Virus record (IMG/VR): IMGVR_UViG_3300027631_000037
Location: 1-46,874 of that record
Length of the DNA: 46,874 nucleotides
DNA from: a virus
Reading direction: 5' to 3' (one strand)
Shown: in pieces, positions 36,159-44,269 of the stretch
Position numbering within the stretch: the stretch's first letter is position 1
Layout: every line of letters starts with the position of its first letter
Notes under the pieces: generated by a model
Databases searched by the model: none
The model's input: the letters and a program-made list of their open reading frames with translations, nothing else
Told to the model about the DNA's origin: nothing
Position numbers and translations under genes: made by a program

Positions 36159-36195
36159 AATCCCGAACTATATTTGGTAGTTTGGGATTTTTTTT
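36159..36195 (+). terminator. Intrinsic terminator of the tmRNA
   Basis: A 12-bp stem, AATCCCGAACTA (36159-36170) with TAGTTTGGGATT (36178-36189), one G.T pair, a 7-base loop, and eight T at 36188-36195. The loop contains the -33 element of the next promoter. Confidence 0.9.
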
Positions 36196-36204
36196 GTATA
36201 TTTG
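36173..36204 (+). promoter_or_regulatory. Bacteroidetes-type promoter for the polymerase-like gene
   Basis: TTTG at 36173-36176, a 20-bp spacer, and TATATTTG at 36197-36204, a perfect match to the consensus. The expected transcription start is within a few bases of the ATG at 36210, so the message would be leaderless or nearly so. Confidence 0.75.
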
Positions 36205-36209
36205 TATCT

Positions 36210-37496
36210 ATGAATATTGTTGAGTCTATTGAGGAAGTTAATCAACTAAAAGAAAAGCTGGAAACGGAAGCATCTATTTGGTATCCATTATGGGTAGATA
36301 ATAGTAAGCATCCGTTAAACACTTCTCTTTCGCTCGTAGTTGTACGATGTTCCGATGGTTTGTACATTCTACCACATAAACATACAGACGCTCTTGCGTT
36401 AAGTAATGAGCAAATAGAGACCATACTTAATACCAACGGACAAAAGTGGATATTCCAAAAGAAAAAGATATTACATACTCTTAATGTTTCGGTAAATCTA
36501 TATGATGTAGATTCAGCATACTTTAGAAAGGAAGCTAAGGTAATTGATTATGAAGCCCCTTTAAATCCTCTCCTTTCAACTCTAACTCATAAAGGGTATA
36601 GAGATGACTTGATACAATCCCTTCCTCTAATGAAGATTGTAGAAGTAATACAACCACAATTCGGTAAGTACTTCCATAAAGAACCTTACACTACTACTCT
36701 TAAGTGGTACAACGAAGTGTTTATACCTACCCTTTCAGATATCGAACAATTTGGAATCCGTGTCGATGGGAAAAAATTTACTGATAGATGGCCACAAGCC
36801 TCCAAACAGCTTTCACCCGATAATTTAGTGTTTACGGAATACAATCCATTTACGGTGACAGGTAGACCATCCAATAGACATGGCGGTGTGAATTACGCCG
36901 CCTTAAATAAAACCGATGGTAGTAGAGAATGTTTTGTTTCCGATGGGATATTCCTACAAATGGATTATAACGCATATCACCCACGCCTAATTGGTAAGTT
37001 GGTGAACTTTGAACTCCCAACAACCAGTGTACATGAGTGGTTAGCTGAACAATATGGTTGTAGTGTGGATGAATCTAAGGGAATTACGTTTCAATTACTT
37101 TATGGTGGTATTGATGATGACTTCCGACAAATCCCATACTTTAATGCGGTGGCTGATTACATTGATACCTTATGGATTGATGTACAAAAGAAGGGTTACT
37201 TACAAACACCTCATAGAGAAATCCCATTAAGTTGGATAGAGCAACCAAACGCACAAAAGGTATTCAACTATCTATTACAAGCCGTTGAGACTGAGATGAA
37301 TATTGAGGTTATGAGAAAAATATTGGATTATATAAAGGGAAGTGGTATTAACTTTTGTTTATATACCTATGACTCGTTCCTTTTTGATGTTCCGACTGAT
37401 ATTGATAAGAGTTTGATTAGAGGATTGAAGGAAATCATCGAAGGAAGTGGTTTCCCTGTTAAGGCTAGTTGGGGTTTGGATTACGGAAAACTATAA
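36210..37496 (+). CDS. Family A DNA polymerase-like protein
   Basis: 428 residues from ATG 36210; the frame extends back to a TTG at 36174, but that lies inside the terminator and promoter. Polymerase I-type motifs appear in order: FTVTGRPSN with Thr217-Arg219; motif A MDYNAYHPR with Asp252; motif B SKGITFQLLYGG with Lys290, Tyr298 and Gly299; the helix QKVFNYLLQAVETEM with Asn353 and Gln357; and motif C YTYDSF with Asp388. The usual motif A Glu is His, and the Glu of the HDE motif C is Ser. Both metal-binding Asp are present. Residues 1-160 show no clear 3'-5' exonuclease motif. T4 relatives usually copy DNA with a family B enzyme, so this may serve repair, lesion bypass or gap filling. Activity is not certain given the substitutions. 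Confidence 0.75.
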   Translation: MNIVESIEEVNQLKEKLETEASIWYPLWVDNSKHPLNTSLSLVVVRCSDGLYILPHKHTDALALSNEQIETILNTNGQKWIFQKKKILHTLNVSVNLYDVDSAYFRKEAKVIDYEAPLNPLLSTLTHKGYRDDLIQSLPLMKIVEVIQPQFGKYFHKEPYTTTLKWYNEVFIPTLSDIEQFGIRVDGKKFTDRWPQASKQLSPDNLVFTEYNPFTVTGRPSNRHGGVNYAALNKTDGSRECFVSDGIFLQMDYNAYHPRLIGKLVNFELPTTSVHEWLAEQYGCSVDESKGITFQLLYGGIDDDFRQIPYFNAVADYIDTLWIDVQKKGYLQTPHREIPLSWIEQPNAQKVFNYLLQAVETEMNIEVMRKILDYIKGSGINFCLYTYDSFLFDVPTDIDKSLIRGLKEIIEGSGFPVKASWGLDYGKL

Positions 37497-37502
37497 GAAC
37501 CC

Positions 37503-37511
37503 ATATTTATA
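37503..37511 (+). promoter_or_regulatory. Late-promoter-like motif ATATTTATA
   Basis: Exact 9-mer just after the polymerase-like stop, 24 bp before the nuclease ATG. Confidence 0.5.
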
Positions 37512-37535
37512 GTATATACAAAAACATGCTATAAT

Positions 37536-38138
37536 ATGAAGAAAATCGTTATCCTTTTTAGTTTCTTACTCCTTTCTTTGGTTTCCTTTGGACAAAATGT
37601 AAGAATTAAAAACGATGTGTTTGAGGTTTTATACTCACAATCGTTAGAACAACCCTTAGTAATTAAGTATCGGTCTACTAACCGTCCTACAAATGTGAAT
37701 AGAGGAGCTATGGATTTTTATAAAGAACCAAACATCAAAACATCAGATGGGGATGATTATAAAGCAAACATATATGATAAAGGACATGGTGCACCAGCTG
37801 CAACATTTTCTGACAATATGGAGAATCTAAAACAAACATTTTCTTACTTAAATTGTATAATGCAGGACAAATATCTTAATAGAGGTGAATGGAGAATGTT
37901 AGAAGAACAAATCCGTAAATGGGATGATACCGAAAATATTACTGTATTAATAAAAACATTCTTTGATAAACCTGTAAAAAAAGTAACAACTGGTGCAGCA
38001 ATTCCATCACACTTACAAAAACACATCTATTTTGAAAAACAAAAGAAATGGAAGTGTTATGTATTTCTAAATGAAAAACCTAAATTTTCTTGGGAAGAAT
38101 TGGAAATGATATGTGAAGCAAAAGACCACAAATTTTAA
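37536..38138 (+). CDS. Exported DNA/RNA non-specific endonuclease
   Basis: 200 residues. Residues 1-19 are a signal peptide (two Lys, a hydrophobic core, then SFGQ), with probable cleavage after Gly19 or Gln20. The core is of the DNA/RNA non-specific (beta-beta-alpha metal) nuclease family: DKGHGAPAATF gives the catalytic His84 (family motif DRGH), YLNRGEW gives the Mg-binding Asn115, and IPSHLQKHIYF is the conserved IP.H..K strand. Unlike most members it has Lys82 in place of the motif Arg. The protein should act in the periplasm or outside the cell, where it could degrade incoming or extracellular nucleic acid. Its stop overlaps the next start (TAATG), which implies translational coupling. 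Confidence 0.8.
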   Translation: MKKIVILFSFLLLSLVSFGQNVRIKNDVFEVLYSQSLEQPLVIKYRSTNRPTNVNRGAMDFYKEPNIKTSDGDDYKANIYDKGHGAPAATFSDNMENLKQTFSYLNCIMQDKYLNRGEWRMLEEQIRKWDDTENITVLIKTFFDKPVKKVTTGAAIPSHLQKHIYFEKQKKWKCYVFLNEKPKFSWEELEMICEAKDHKF

Positions 38139-41100
38139 TGAATATGAATTTATCTGAATTAATTAATGAGATACTAAGCGAATGGGCTTATAGAGTGGAC
38201 GATGGACAACCTAATCCAAAAAATAAAAAGCATTTAGCTGAATTATCAATAGTGCTTTCCGAAATGGGATTATCTCACATCAAAGAAGAATTATTTGAAA
38301 ATATTACTGAAGCTGATAAGAATTTTAAAAACGCAATTCTTAATAAAGAAATTCCATATAAATCAGCAGATGGTACTCAAAAGAAAGGAATTGTAGGTAA
38401 CTTATTAAGATTACCAAAAGATAGTCCCGGTAGAGTAGCAGCTGAAAAACTAATGCCACCTGAAGGTTCTGAAGAAAGAGATTCAGCAATGAAAGATTTA
38501 GGAAGTGAGAAAGATGGTAAGAGCACAGGTGGTGATAAAGAGAAAGGTAAAGAAGATGAAAAGCCTAAAGATGGTGAACAACCACAAGGTGGAGGCGAAG
38601 AAGAAAAAGCAAAAGCTGCTCAAGCTATGTTTGACCCAAAAGCAGACCCTGCTATGGGTGCTAGGATGGATAGAGAGAAAGCGGCAAATGATAAATTAGC
38701 ACAAAAAGATAAAGAAAACAAAGAAGCTGAAGCTGATGCCGAAAAATCAACAAATAGCGAAACACCAGAAGGTGAATATAAACCATTAGAAACACCACCA
38801 CCTCAAAATGAAAAGGGTGTAGTAGATGCGGATGGTAAAATATCAGGAACTGAAATTGATGCAGAATCTAAATTAGATGATGTACCAAAATCTTTCTTAG
38901 ATAAGATTAGTACTAAAATGGGACAGTTTTATAGCCATTTTAAAGATGATAGATTACAAGCTGAGAAAAAAGCTATGGAGGTATTTGGATATACCCAACA
39001 GGATGTAAACCGATTATCAAAAGATAAAGATTCTGCTGAATTTAAAGCATACGATGATGAAGTTAAAAAGAATCAAGAACCAACATTTAATTTATGTAGT
39101 ATAAGCATACCCGGTACTAACTTATTTTGTGATGGTAATAAAGGAATTACAAGAGATAAGATGCCACAATTCAAAGGTAAGCCCGAAGAAGGAAGTCAAG
39201 CTTGGAATGAATTGGAAGCTGGTAAGAAAAGTGGTAAGTATAAAGAGACAGATACTGAAGTTGAGGGAGAACCATTCTTTAGACAATTGTTAGCAGATAA
39301 AGATATTAAAGTAACAGATGCAACAATTGCATCTGATTCGTTAAAAGCAACTCAAAGTGAATTAGTAGGTGATAAGGTAATGGGGATGAAATCGGTTTTA
39401 GATAAAGGACCAGACCATCCAGCATTCAAAAAAATAACCGCGCCAATTTTTGTAAGTAAAGATGGATATGTAGTTGATGGACATCATAGATGGGCAGCAA
39501 TTACCGCTTATAATATAGATAATCCTGATAATCCACTTCCAATGAATGTTATGATTATAGATAAGGATATTGATGAAGCTATTGATATTTCAAATGAATT
39601 TGCAAATAACTTTGGAGTGGCAGCTAAATCAGGTAAACAAACTGGACCACAATCGGGAGAAAATCCTGAACCACCAAAGGATGAACCATCAAGACCTAAT
39701 GCCGAACCTGCAACGGATAAATCGGGCGAGGGTAGTATAAAAGCACAAACAAAAACATTTAAAGGTGAATCATCTGGTAAAGAAATTAAAGCAGTTGAAT
39801 TTGATGGTGGTGCACAAATATTTGGAGTTCAACACCGTAATACTAAAATGGTAGATGATATAGTAAATAAAGTTAAATCATCTATTCCAGAAGAAAGATG
39901 GAAAGATATTGTATTTTTAGGTGAGGGTGGTGCAAATGATGAAAATGGTGAAATGAAATTCAATGATGAGCAAATACACGCATCCGAAGAATTCAAAAAA
40001 ATGGGTGCTACAATAGATAGTTGGGATGGTGATGATATGGATGTGCATAATAGCGAATCTAAATTATATAAAAAGCAAAAAGAAAAAACAGGTCTTGAAG
40101 ATAATCAAATATTAGCAGGTAACTGGGCAAGTATGGTTGGGCAGGGAGAAGGCGAGGGTTTAGACCCAAATGACCCTGACAATAGAATGAAAGCCGAAGA
40201 TTATTTAGATGATAATGGTAAGCAATTCTTACAAGACGCAGCTAAAGAAGCTGGATTGCCTCCAATAGAAAATTGGGATAATCCAACGGGTGAAAAGCCA
40301 AGTGAAGAAAATGATTGGAAAGGAACGGGCGATAGAGGAACATTATATAGATTATCATTCCCAAAAGATAATGGTGATAAAGAAACAAAGATAAATGATA
40401 TTCAGGTTGCATTCAATGAAACTAGAGATGAAAATCTTTTAGAGAAAACAAAAGAATTACAAGCACAAGGTAAAATACCTATTAGTATAGCAGGTGAAGG
40501 GCATGTTGATTTAGTAGATGATATGATTAAGAGTAAGAATGCACAACCTAAAGCTGAAAAACCAGAAGAAAAATTACCTGAACCGGAAGAACCTTCAAAA
40601 GAAGATGGTGGAGTAATTTATAATGTTGGTGGTAATTATTATTCTGATAGTCCTGATGGACCTGCACAATATGTAAAAACAGAAAGTGTTGTTGAAAAGG
40701 TATTAATTGAAGGTGATGAAACTTGGGCTTACTTATTATTTGAAGCAACTGTAACAAAAACAACTTCGGGTGGTAAGACAGTTAAAGTAAAAACAATACC
40801 ACCTAAGAATCAAAAGAAAGCAACGGTTGTAGCTAAAGCTAAAGAAAAGAAAGAAACAAAGCCTACAAAATCAACTGGTGTAACTAAAGCGGCTCCTACT
40901 AAGAAAACAAAAAAATTCGTAGCAACTCCGGAAGATAAGGCTAGATTAAAATATAGAAAAGAGGAATTAGCTAAAATAGTTGCAGCTGGATTAATTCCAA
41001 CTCAAAAGAAAAAATTATCTGGTGCTGGTGTATTTGTTCCAACTGAAAAGCAAATGCAGGCTTTATTAGAGGTTACTAAAAAACAAATAGAAGATCCTGA

Positions 41101-42103
41101 ATATAGATTACCATTACCTAAATACGATGTTAGTGAGGAAGATATTGATATAGCTATCGAAACAATGAAAGAAATACTGAAAACAGAATTTTCATCAGTA
41201 TATAATTCAATAAAAAAAGCAGGTGGTGTAGATTCTAAATTAACAACTAGAGAAGCTGGTAATCAAAGAGTAAGAGATATTATAAAAAAATATTTAGAAA
41301 CTGGTGGACGAAGTGCTATTACTGGTGAGTTTGTTCCATTTAATCAAATGCAATTAGACCACCACGTTCCATATAGTTCAGCTGCACAAAGAGTAGCTGA
41401 TAAGAAAAAGAAAGGAATTGAAACGACTTTATTAGCAGAGCAAGATGAGTTAGATAGTCCTGAAAACTGGGATTTGATGGAAACTCCATTGAATCAACTG
41501 AAAAACGCGTTAGAAGGAAATGCATTAATTGAAAGAATAAATAAAAAATTATCAGCATCTCCGGATGAAAAGGAAAAGAAAGAATTAGAGACAGAACTAA
41601 AAAATGTAAGACGTAGAGCATTATTAACAAGCTTGGTAACTTCATTTGGAAATGGGGATTATAGTGGTATTAGTGAAGAAACATTAGAGAAATTCAACCA
41701 AGATGAAATGAATGTAATATGTAAGGCTTGGAATTGGTATCATCCAAATAGTAAAGATGCGGACCAATTTAGAGAAATAGACCCTAAATACGATGAGACA
41801 CTTAAAAAAAGAGGAATAGATACATCGGTAAGGCACCCATTAAGTATTACAAGAGGTGTTGCTCAACAAGGTGGTGCTAGGGGTAGAGGTCAAATAAAAC
41901 CTGTTGCTGAATTGAGAAAATCATTCTTAGCTGTTGTTAGACAAGCTGGTATAAAGCTTATGACTAAAAAAGATGTTAAAAAGACAGATTTGGCACTTGC
42001 TAAAGCAGTTAGGGATGTTGAAACAGCAACAAAACCGCAGACAGATAAAATAAATCAATTAAAGCAAAAAATAAAACAACAAACCGCACAATCTAAAAAA
42101 TAG
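38138..42103 (+). CDS. Multidomain ParB-like / HNH polyvalent-type protein
   Basis: 1321 residues; ATG overlaps the nuclease stop. Residues ~100-250 are charged and low in complexity. A segment near 320-345 (LCSISIPGTNLFCDGNKGI, then MPQFKG) leads to a ParB-like domain with the DGHHRWAA motif (Gly448-His450-Arg451). Residues ~560-800 include GEGG (595-598), an RDENLL segment and IAGEGHVDLVDD (His789), a pattern faintly like TraB/TIKI or ChaN-type domains. A Lys-rich linker leads to an HNH nuclease-like domain: ITGEFVPFNQMQLDHHVPYS (Asp1074, His1075-1076), SPENWDL (Asn1110) and Asn1119-Gln-Leu-Lys. Long proteins joining ParB-like and nuclease domains are known from phages as polyvalent proteins, often thought to be injected with DNA. 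Target and delivery are unknown. The HNH lacks Cys knuckles. Confidence 0.7.
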   Translation: MNMNLSELINEILSEWAYRVDDGQPNPKNKKHLAELSIVLSEMGLSHIKEELFENITEADKNFKNAILNKEIPYKSADGTQKKGIVGNLLRLPKDSPGRVAAEKLMPPEGSEERDSAMKDLGSEKDGKSTGGDKEKGKEDEKPKDGEQPQGGGEEEKAKAAQAMFDPKADPAMGARMDREKAANDKLAQKDKENKEAEADAEKSTNSETPEGEYKPLETPPPQNEKGVVDADGKISGTEIDAESKLDDVPKSFLDKISTKMGQFYSHFKDDRLQAEKKAMEVFGYTQQDVNRLSKDKDSAEFKAYDDEVKKNQEPTFNLCSISIPGTNLFCDGNKGITRDKMPQFKGKPEEGSQAWNELEAGKKSGKYKETDTEVEGEPFFRQLLADKDIKVTDATIASDSLKATQSELVGDKVMGMKSVLDKGPDHPAFKKITAPIFVSKDGYVVDGHHRWAAITAYNIDNPDNPLPMNVMIIDKDIDEAIDISNEFANNFGVAAKSGKQTGPQSGENPEPPKDEPSRPNAEPATDKSGEGSIKAQTKTFKGESSGKEIKAVEFDGGAQIFGVQHRNTKMVDDIVNKVKSSIPEERWKDIVFLGEGGANDENGEMKFNDEQIHASEEFKKMGATIDSWDGDDMDVHNSESKLYKKQKEKTGLEDNQILAGNWASMVGQGEGEGLDPNDPDNRMKAEDYLDDNGKQFLQDAAKEAGLPPIENWDNPTGEKPSEENDWKGTGDRGTLYRLSFPKDNGDKETKINDIQVAFNETRDENLLEKTKELQAQGKIPISIAGEGHVDLVDDMIKSKNAQPKAEKPEEKLPEPEEPSKEDGGVIYNVGGNYYSDSPDGPAQYVKTESVVEKVLIEGDETWAYLLFEATVTKTTSGGKTVKVKTIPPKNQKKATVVAKAKEKKETKPTKSTGVTKAAPTKKTKKFVATPEDKARLKYRKEELAKIVAAGLIPTQKKKLSGAGVFVPTEKQMQALLEVTKKQIEDPEYRLPLPKYDVSEEDIDIAIETMKEILKTEFSSVYNSIKKAGGVDSKLTTREAGNQRVRDIIKKYLETGGRSAITGEFVPFNQMQLDHHVPYSSAAQRVADKKKKGIETTLLAEQDELDSPENWDLMETPLNQLKNALEGNALIERINKKLSASPDEKEKKELETELKNVRRRALLTSLVTSFGNGDYSGISEETLEKFNQDEMNVICKAWNWYHPNSKDADQFREIDPKYDETLKKRGIDTSVRHPLSITRGVAQQGGARGRGQIKPVAELRKSFLAVVRQAGIKLMTKKDVKKTDLALAKAVRDVETATKPQTDKINQLKQKIKQQTAQSKK

Positions 42104-42132
42104 TCCGTTTTTACCCTTCCTTTTGGTTTTTG

Positions 42133-42141
42133 ATATTTATA
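42133..42141 (+). promoter_or_regulatory. Late-promoter-like motif ATATTTATA
   Basis: Exact 9-mer, 25 bp before the ATG at 42167. Confidence 0.5.
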
Positions 42142-42166
42142 GGTAATAAAAGAAACAAGAGGAAGA

Positions 42167-42580
42167 ATGAAGACACAGTTACTTTGTACATTTACAACAA
42201 AGGAGGAGTTACAAAACACCTTACAACAAATAAGAGAGACTTATCATATAGTTTACAACTATATATACATATTACAAAACAAGTCCAATTTAGAAGAATT
42301 GTTTGTAACGTACAACATAGATACAGCTTTCCAACCGGAGACTCCATTGGAAAATACAATCCTAATACATAGAAAGAAAGAATCAAACTCACTTTACACT
42401 ATAAACGCTCTTAACGAATTAGTTAAAGAGGAAAATGGTGGGGTGTTAGATACATCTTTTGTCATCAATTGGCAGAAGTTTAAGAATTCAATCATATTAA
42501 CAAACGCCGAAGGAACTAAGAAAATTCAAACAAGAGTTTTTGAAGTAATTGACTTTGGTGAGGGAAATAAAACAGAGTAA
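42167..42580 (+). CDS. Hypothetical protein (conserved T4-like style)
   Basis: 137 residues. N-terminal part MKTQLLCTFTTKEELQNTLQQI suggests a small alpha/beta domain; the later part (ILIHRKKESNSLYTINALNELV, then NSIILTNAEGTKKIQTRVFEVI) is a pattern I have seen in proteins of unknown function in marine T4-like phages. No catalytic motif, signal or membrane segment. The alternative frame starting at 42130 is a shadow of this gene. Confidence 0.65.
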   Translation: MKTQLLCTFTTKEELQNTLQQIRETYHIVYNYIYILQNKSNLEELFVTYNIDTAFQPETPLENTILIHRKKESNSLYTINALNELVKEENGGVLDTSFVINWQKFKNSIILTNAEGTKKIQTRVFEVIDFGEGNKTE

Positions 42581-42588
42581 TATTTATA
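42580..42588 (+). promoter_or_regulatory. Late-promoter-like motif ATATTTATA close to a start codon
   Basis: Exact 9-mer overlapping the stop of the previous gene and ending only 6 bp before the ATG at 42595. If active, its transcript would begin at or very near the start codon. Confidence 0.4.
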
Positions 42589-42594
42589 TTTACT

Positions 42595-43365
42595 ATGTAT
42601 GCAGTTAGAGGATATTTCAAACCAGAAAGTTCATTTCACACAATCGCAGAATGGGAAGCCATATGTAAAGAATTTCTTGCTTTAGAGAAGCAGGGATTTG
42701 ATACTAGAGGTGGAACTATCGATTATAGTCCTCAACTCATACAATTAATTAACAAATATTTCTCACATCAATTATATATTGAAACTGAGCAATTTGCTGA
42801 TTTGACAAGAAAAAAGGTATTAGATTTCATTGAAGATTTTGTAAACCATAGAGTTTGGTCTTTAAGAAAGGATTACAAAGATTATATAGTTAATATAGAT
42901 AATGATAAAATTGCGTTCTTTCAAAGTAGAGGAGCAATAGAACCATATCTTTTAATGGATGAACAATTTACCATTGATACATATAGAACGACTGATGAGG
43001 AAGTAACGGCATTACATTGGACTTCTAAAGCTGGTTTGATTAATTTAATAGATGCAACTAAAAACGGATATAAATTTTCAATATCCACATTTACAACACA
43101 GGCTAAAGAATTTTTTAGGCCTGATGCTAATTTTTTAGTAAAGGTAACCGGAACGTTAGTAGCAGCATTTAAATCGGATGCAAAAACATTTGCAACTGAT
43201 AGAGGTAATAAAGCAGTTAATATGTTTAGATTATCATATCCTGATAATGAAAATAACCTTTGCAGAAATGTGGAGGACTGTAAAGATGATAAAACATCTC
43301 TATGGAATGAAATAGTTATGAAACCAAAAGAAGTTATAACATATAAAGAAATTAAAAAATATTAA
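42595..43365 (+). CDS. Hypothetical protein, possible divergent ADP-ribosyltransferase-like
   Basis: 256 residues. The C-terminal half has a layout loosely like ADP-ribosyltransferases: LHWTSKAGLINLI (His141), then KFSISTFTTQ (Ser164-Thr165-Phe166, like the STS strand) and near the end WNEIVMKPKEVITYKEI (Glu239, like the glutamate before the final strand). The N-terminal ~110 residues are helical. The similarity is by eye and weak. The gene lies two genes before a clearer ADP-ribosyltransferase, which raises the likelihood slightly. Confidence 0.55.
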   Translation: MYAVRGYFKPESSFHTIAEWEAICKEFLALEKQGFDTRGGTIDYSPQLIQLINKYFSHQLYIETEQFADLTRKKVLDFIEDFVNHRVWSLRKDYKDYIVNIDNDKIAFFQSRGAIEPYLLMDEQFTIDTYRTTDEEVTALHWTSKAGLINLIDATKNGYKFSISTFTTQAKEFFRPDANFLVKVTGTLVAAFKSDAKTFATDRGNKAVNMFRLSYPDNENNLCRNVEDCKDDKTSLWNEIVMKPKEVITYKEIKKY

Positions 43366-43370
43366 GTATC

Positions 43371-44213
43371 ATGTTATTAAAAAAAGGAGACAATAACGAA
43401 AACGTAAAGTTAATGCAACAAAAGCTTGGCATCGAACCAGCAGTAACTAACTTTGGACCTAAAACTGAAGCAGCTGTAAAAGCTTGGCAATCGGCACATG
43501 GTTTAACAGCAGATGGTATCGTAGGACCAGCAACTTGGGCAAAAATAATGGGAGAATCTACGGCAGTAGTTCCTACTCCTGTTGTATCTGCACCAATAGC
43601 ACCGGTAGGTGGATTGAAATTGGATAAATTAAAGGGACATATTCCTGATGCAGTAATCGCAATGATTCCTGATACGGCAGCTAAGTTCCAAATTAATACT
43701 CCATTAAGATTAGCACACTTCTTAGCACAATGTGGACATGAGAGTGGTGGATTCAAAGCAACGCAAGAGAACTTAAACTATTCAGCAAAAGGATTAGCAG
43801 GTATCTTTAAAAAATACTTCCCAACTGAAGCAGCTGCAGCTCCATATGCTAGAAACCCACAAAAGATTGCATCTAAAGTATATGGTGGTAGAATGGGTAA
43901 CGGGCCTGAATCAACTGGCGAAGGCTACAAATTTAGAGGTAGAGGATATATCCAATTGACAGGTAAAGAAAACTATACTGCATTTGGTAAATCAATTGGT
44001 GAAGATATGACAGTAAACCCTGATGTAGTAGCATCTAAGTACGCTTTATTATCAGCAGCTTGGTTCTTCTCTAAAAACGGATTACATAAGATAGCAGACG
44101 AAGGAGCTAGTGATACAGTTGTAACAAAGATTACTAAAAGAGTAAACGGAGGAACAATTGGATTACCGGACAGAATCAAACACTTTAAAGAATATTATCA
44201 TTTATTAGCATAA
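43371..44213 (+). CDS. Endolysin: peptidoglycan-binding plus GH19 lytic domain
   Basis: 280 residues. Residues 1-60 form a peptidoglycan-binding domain (GDNNENVKLMQQKLG...FGPKTEAAVKAWQ, GIVGPATW). A Pro/Ala/Val linker (62-80) follows. Residues ~85-280 are a glycoside hydrolase family 19 (chitinase-like) domain: LAHFLAQCGHESGGF places the catalytic Glu at 124, QENLNYSA holds the second acidic residue Glu133, and GRGYIQLTGKENY is the family signature. It should cut glycan strands of the host wall at lysis. No signal peptide or holin is seen nearby, so export needs a holin encoded elsewhere. It starts 5 bp after the previous gene and is closed by a strong terminator. Confidence 0.93.
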   Translation: MLLKKGDNNENVKLMQQKLGIEPAVTNFGPKTEAAVKAWQSAHGLTADGIVGPATWAKIMGESTAVVPTPVVSAPIAPVGGLKLDKLKGHIPDAVIAMIPDTAAKFQINTPLRLAHFLAQCGHESGGFKATQENLNYSAKGLAGIFKKYFPTEAAAAPYARNPQKIASKVYGGRMGNGPESTGEGYKFRGRGYIQLTGKENYTAFGKSIGEDMTVNPDVVASKYALLSAAWFFSKNGLHKIADEGASDTVVTKITKRVNGGTIGLPDRIKHFKEYYHLLA

Positions 44214-44220
44214 TAACAAA

Positions 44221-44248
44221 AGGGAGAACGTAAAAATTCTCCCTTTTT
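44221..44248 (+). terminator. Intrinsic terminator after endolysin gene
   Basis: AGGGAGAA (44221-44228) pairs with TTCTCCCT (44237-44244), 8-base loop, T run 44244-44248. Confidence 0.9.
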
Positions 44249-44257
44249 ATTTCATTT

Positions 44258-44266
44258 ATATTTATA
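44258..44266 (+). promoter_or_regulatory. Late-promoter-like motif ATATTTATA close to a start codon
   Basis: Exact 9-mer between the endolysin terminator and the ATG at 44270, only 3 bp before it. No other promoter-like sequence fits in this short gap, so a leaderless message is the simplest reading. Confidence 0.45.
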
Positions 44267-44269
44267 TGT

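Noticed and set aside
36174-36209. TTG start for the polymerase-like gene, adding 12 residues
   Set aside because: This stretch is occupied by the tmRNA terminator and the promoter elements, and the added residues are an artefact of the T run.
42130-42372. An 80-codon plus-strand open frame
   Set aside because: It overlaps the 42167 gene in a different frame, begins in the late-promoter-like motif and ends inside that gene.
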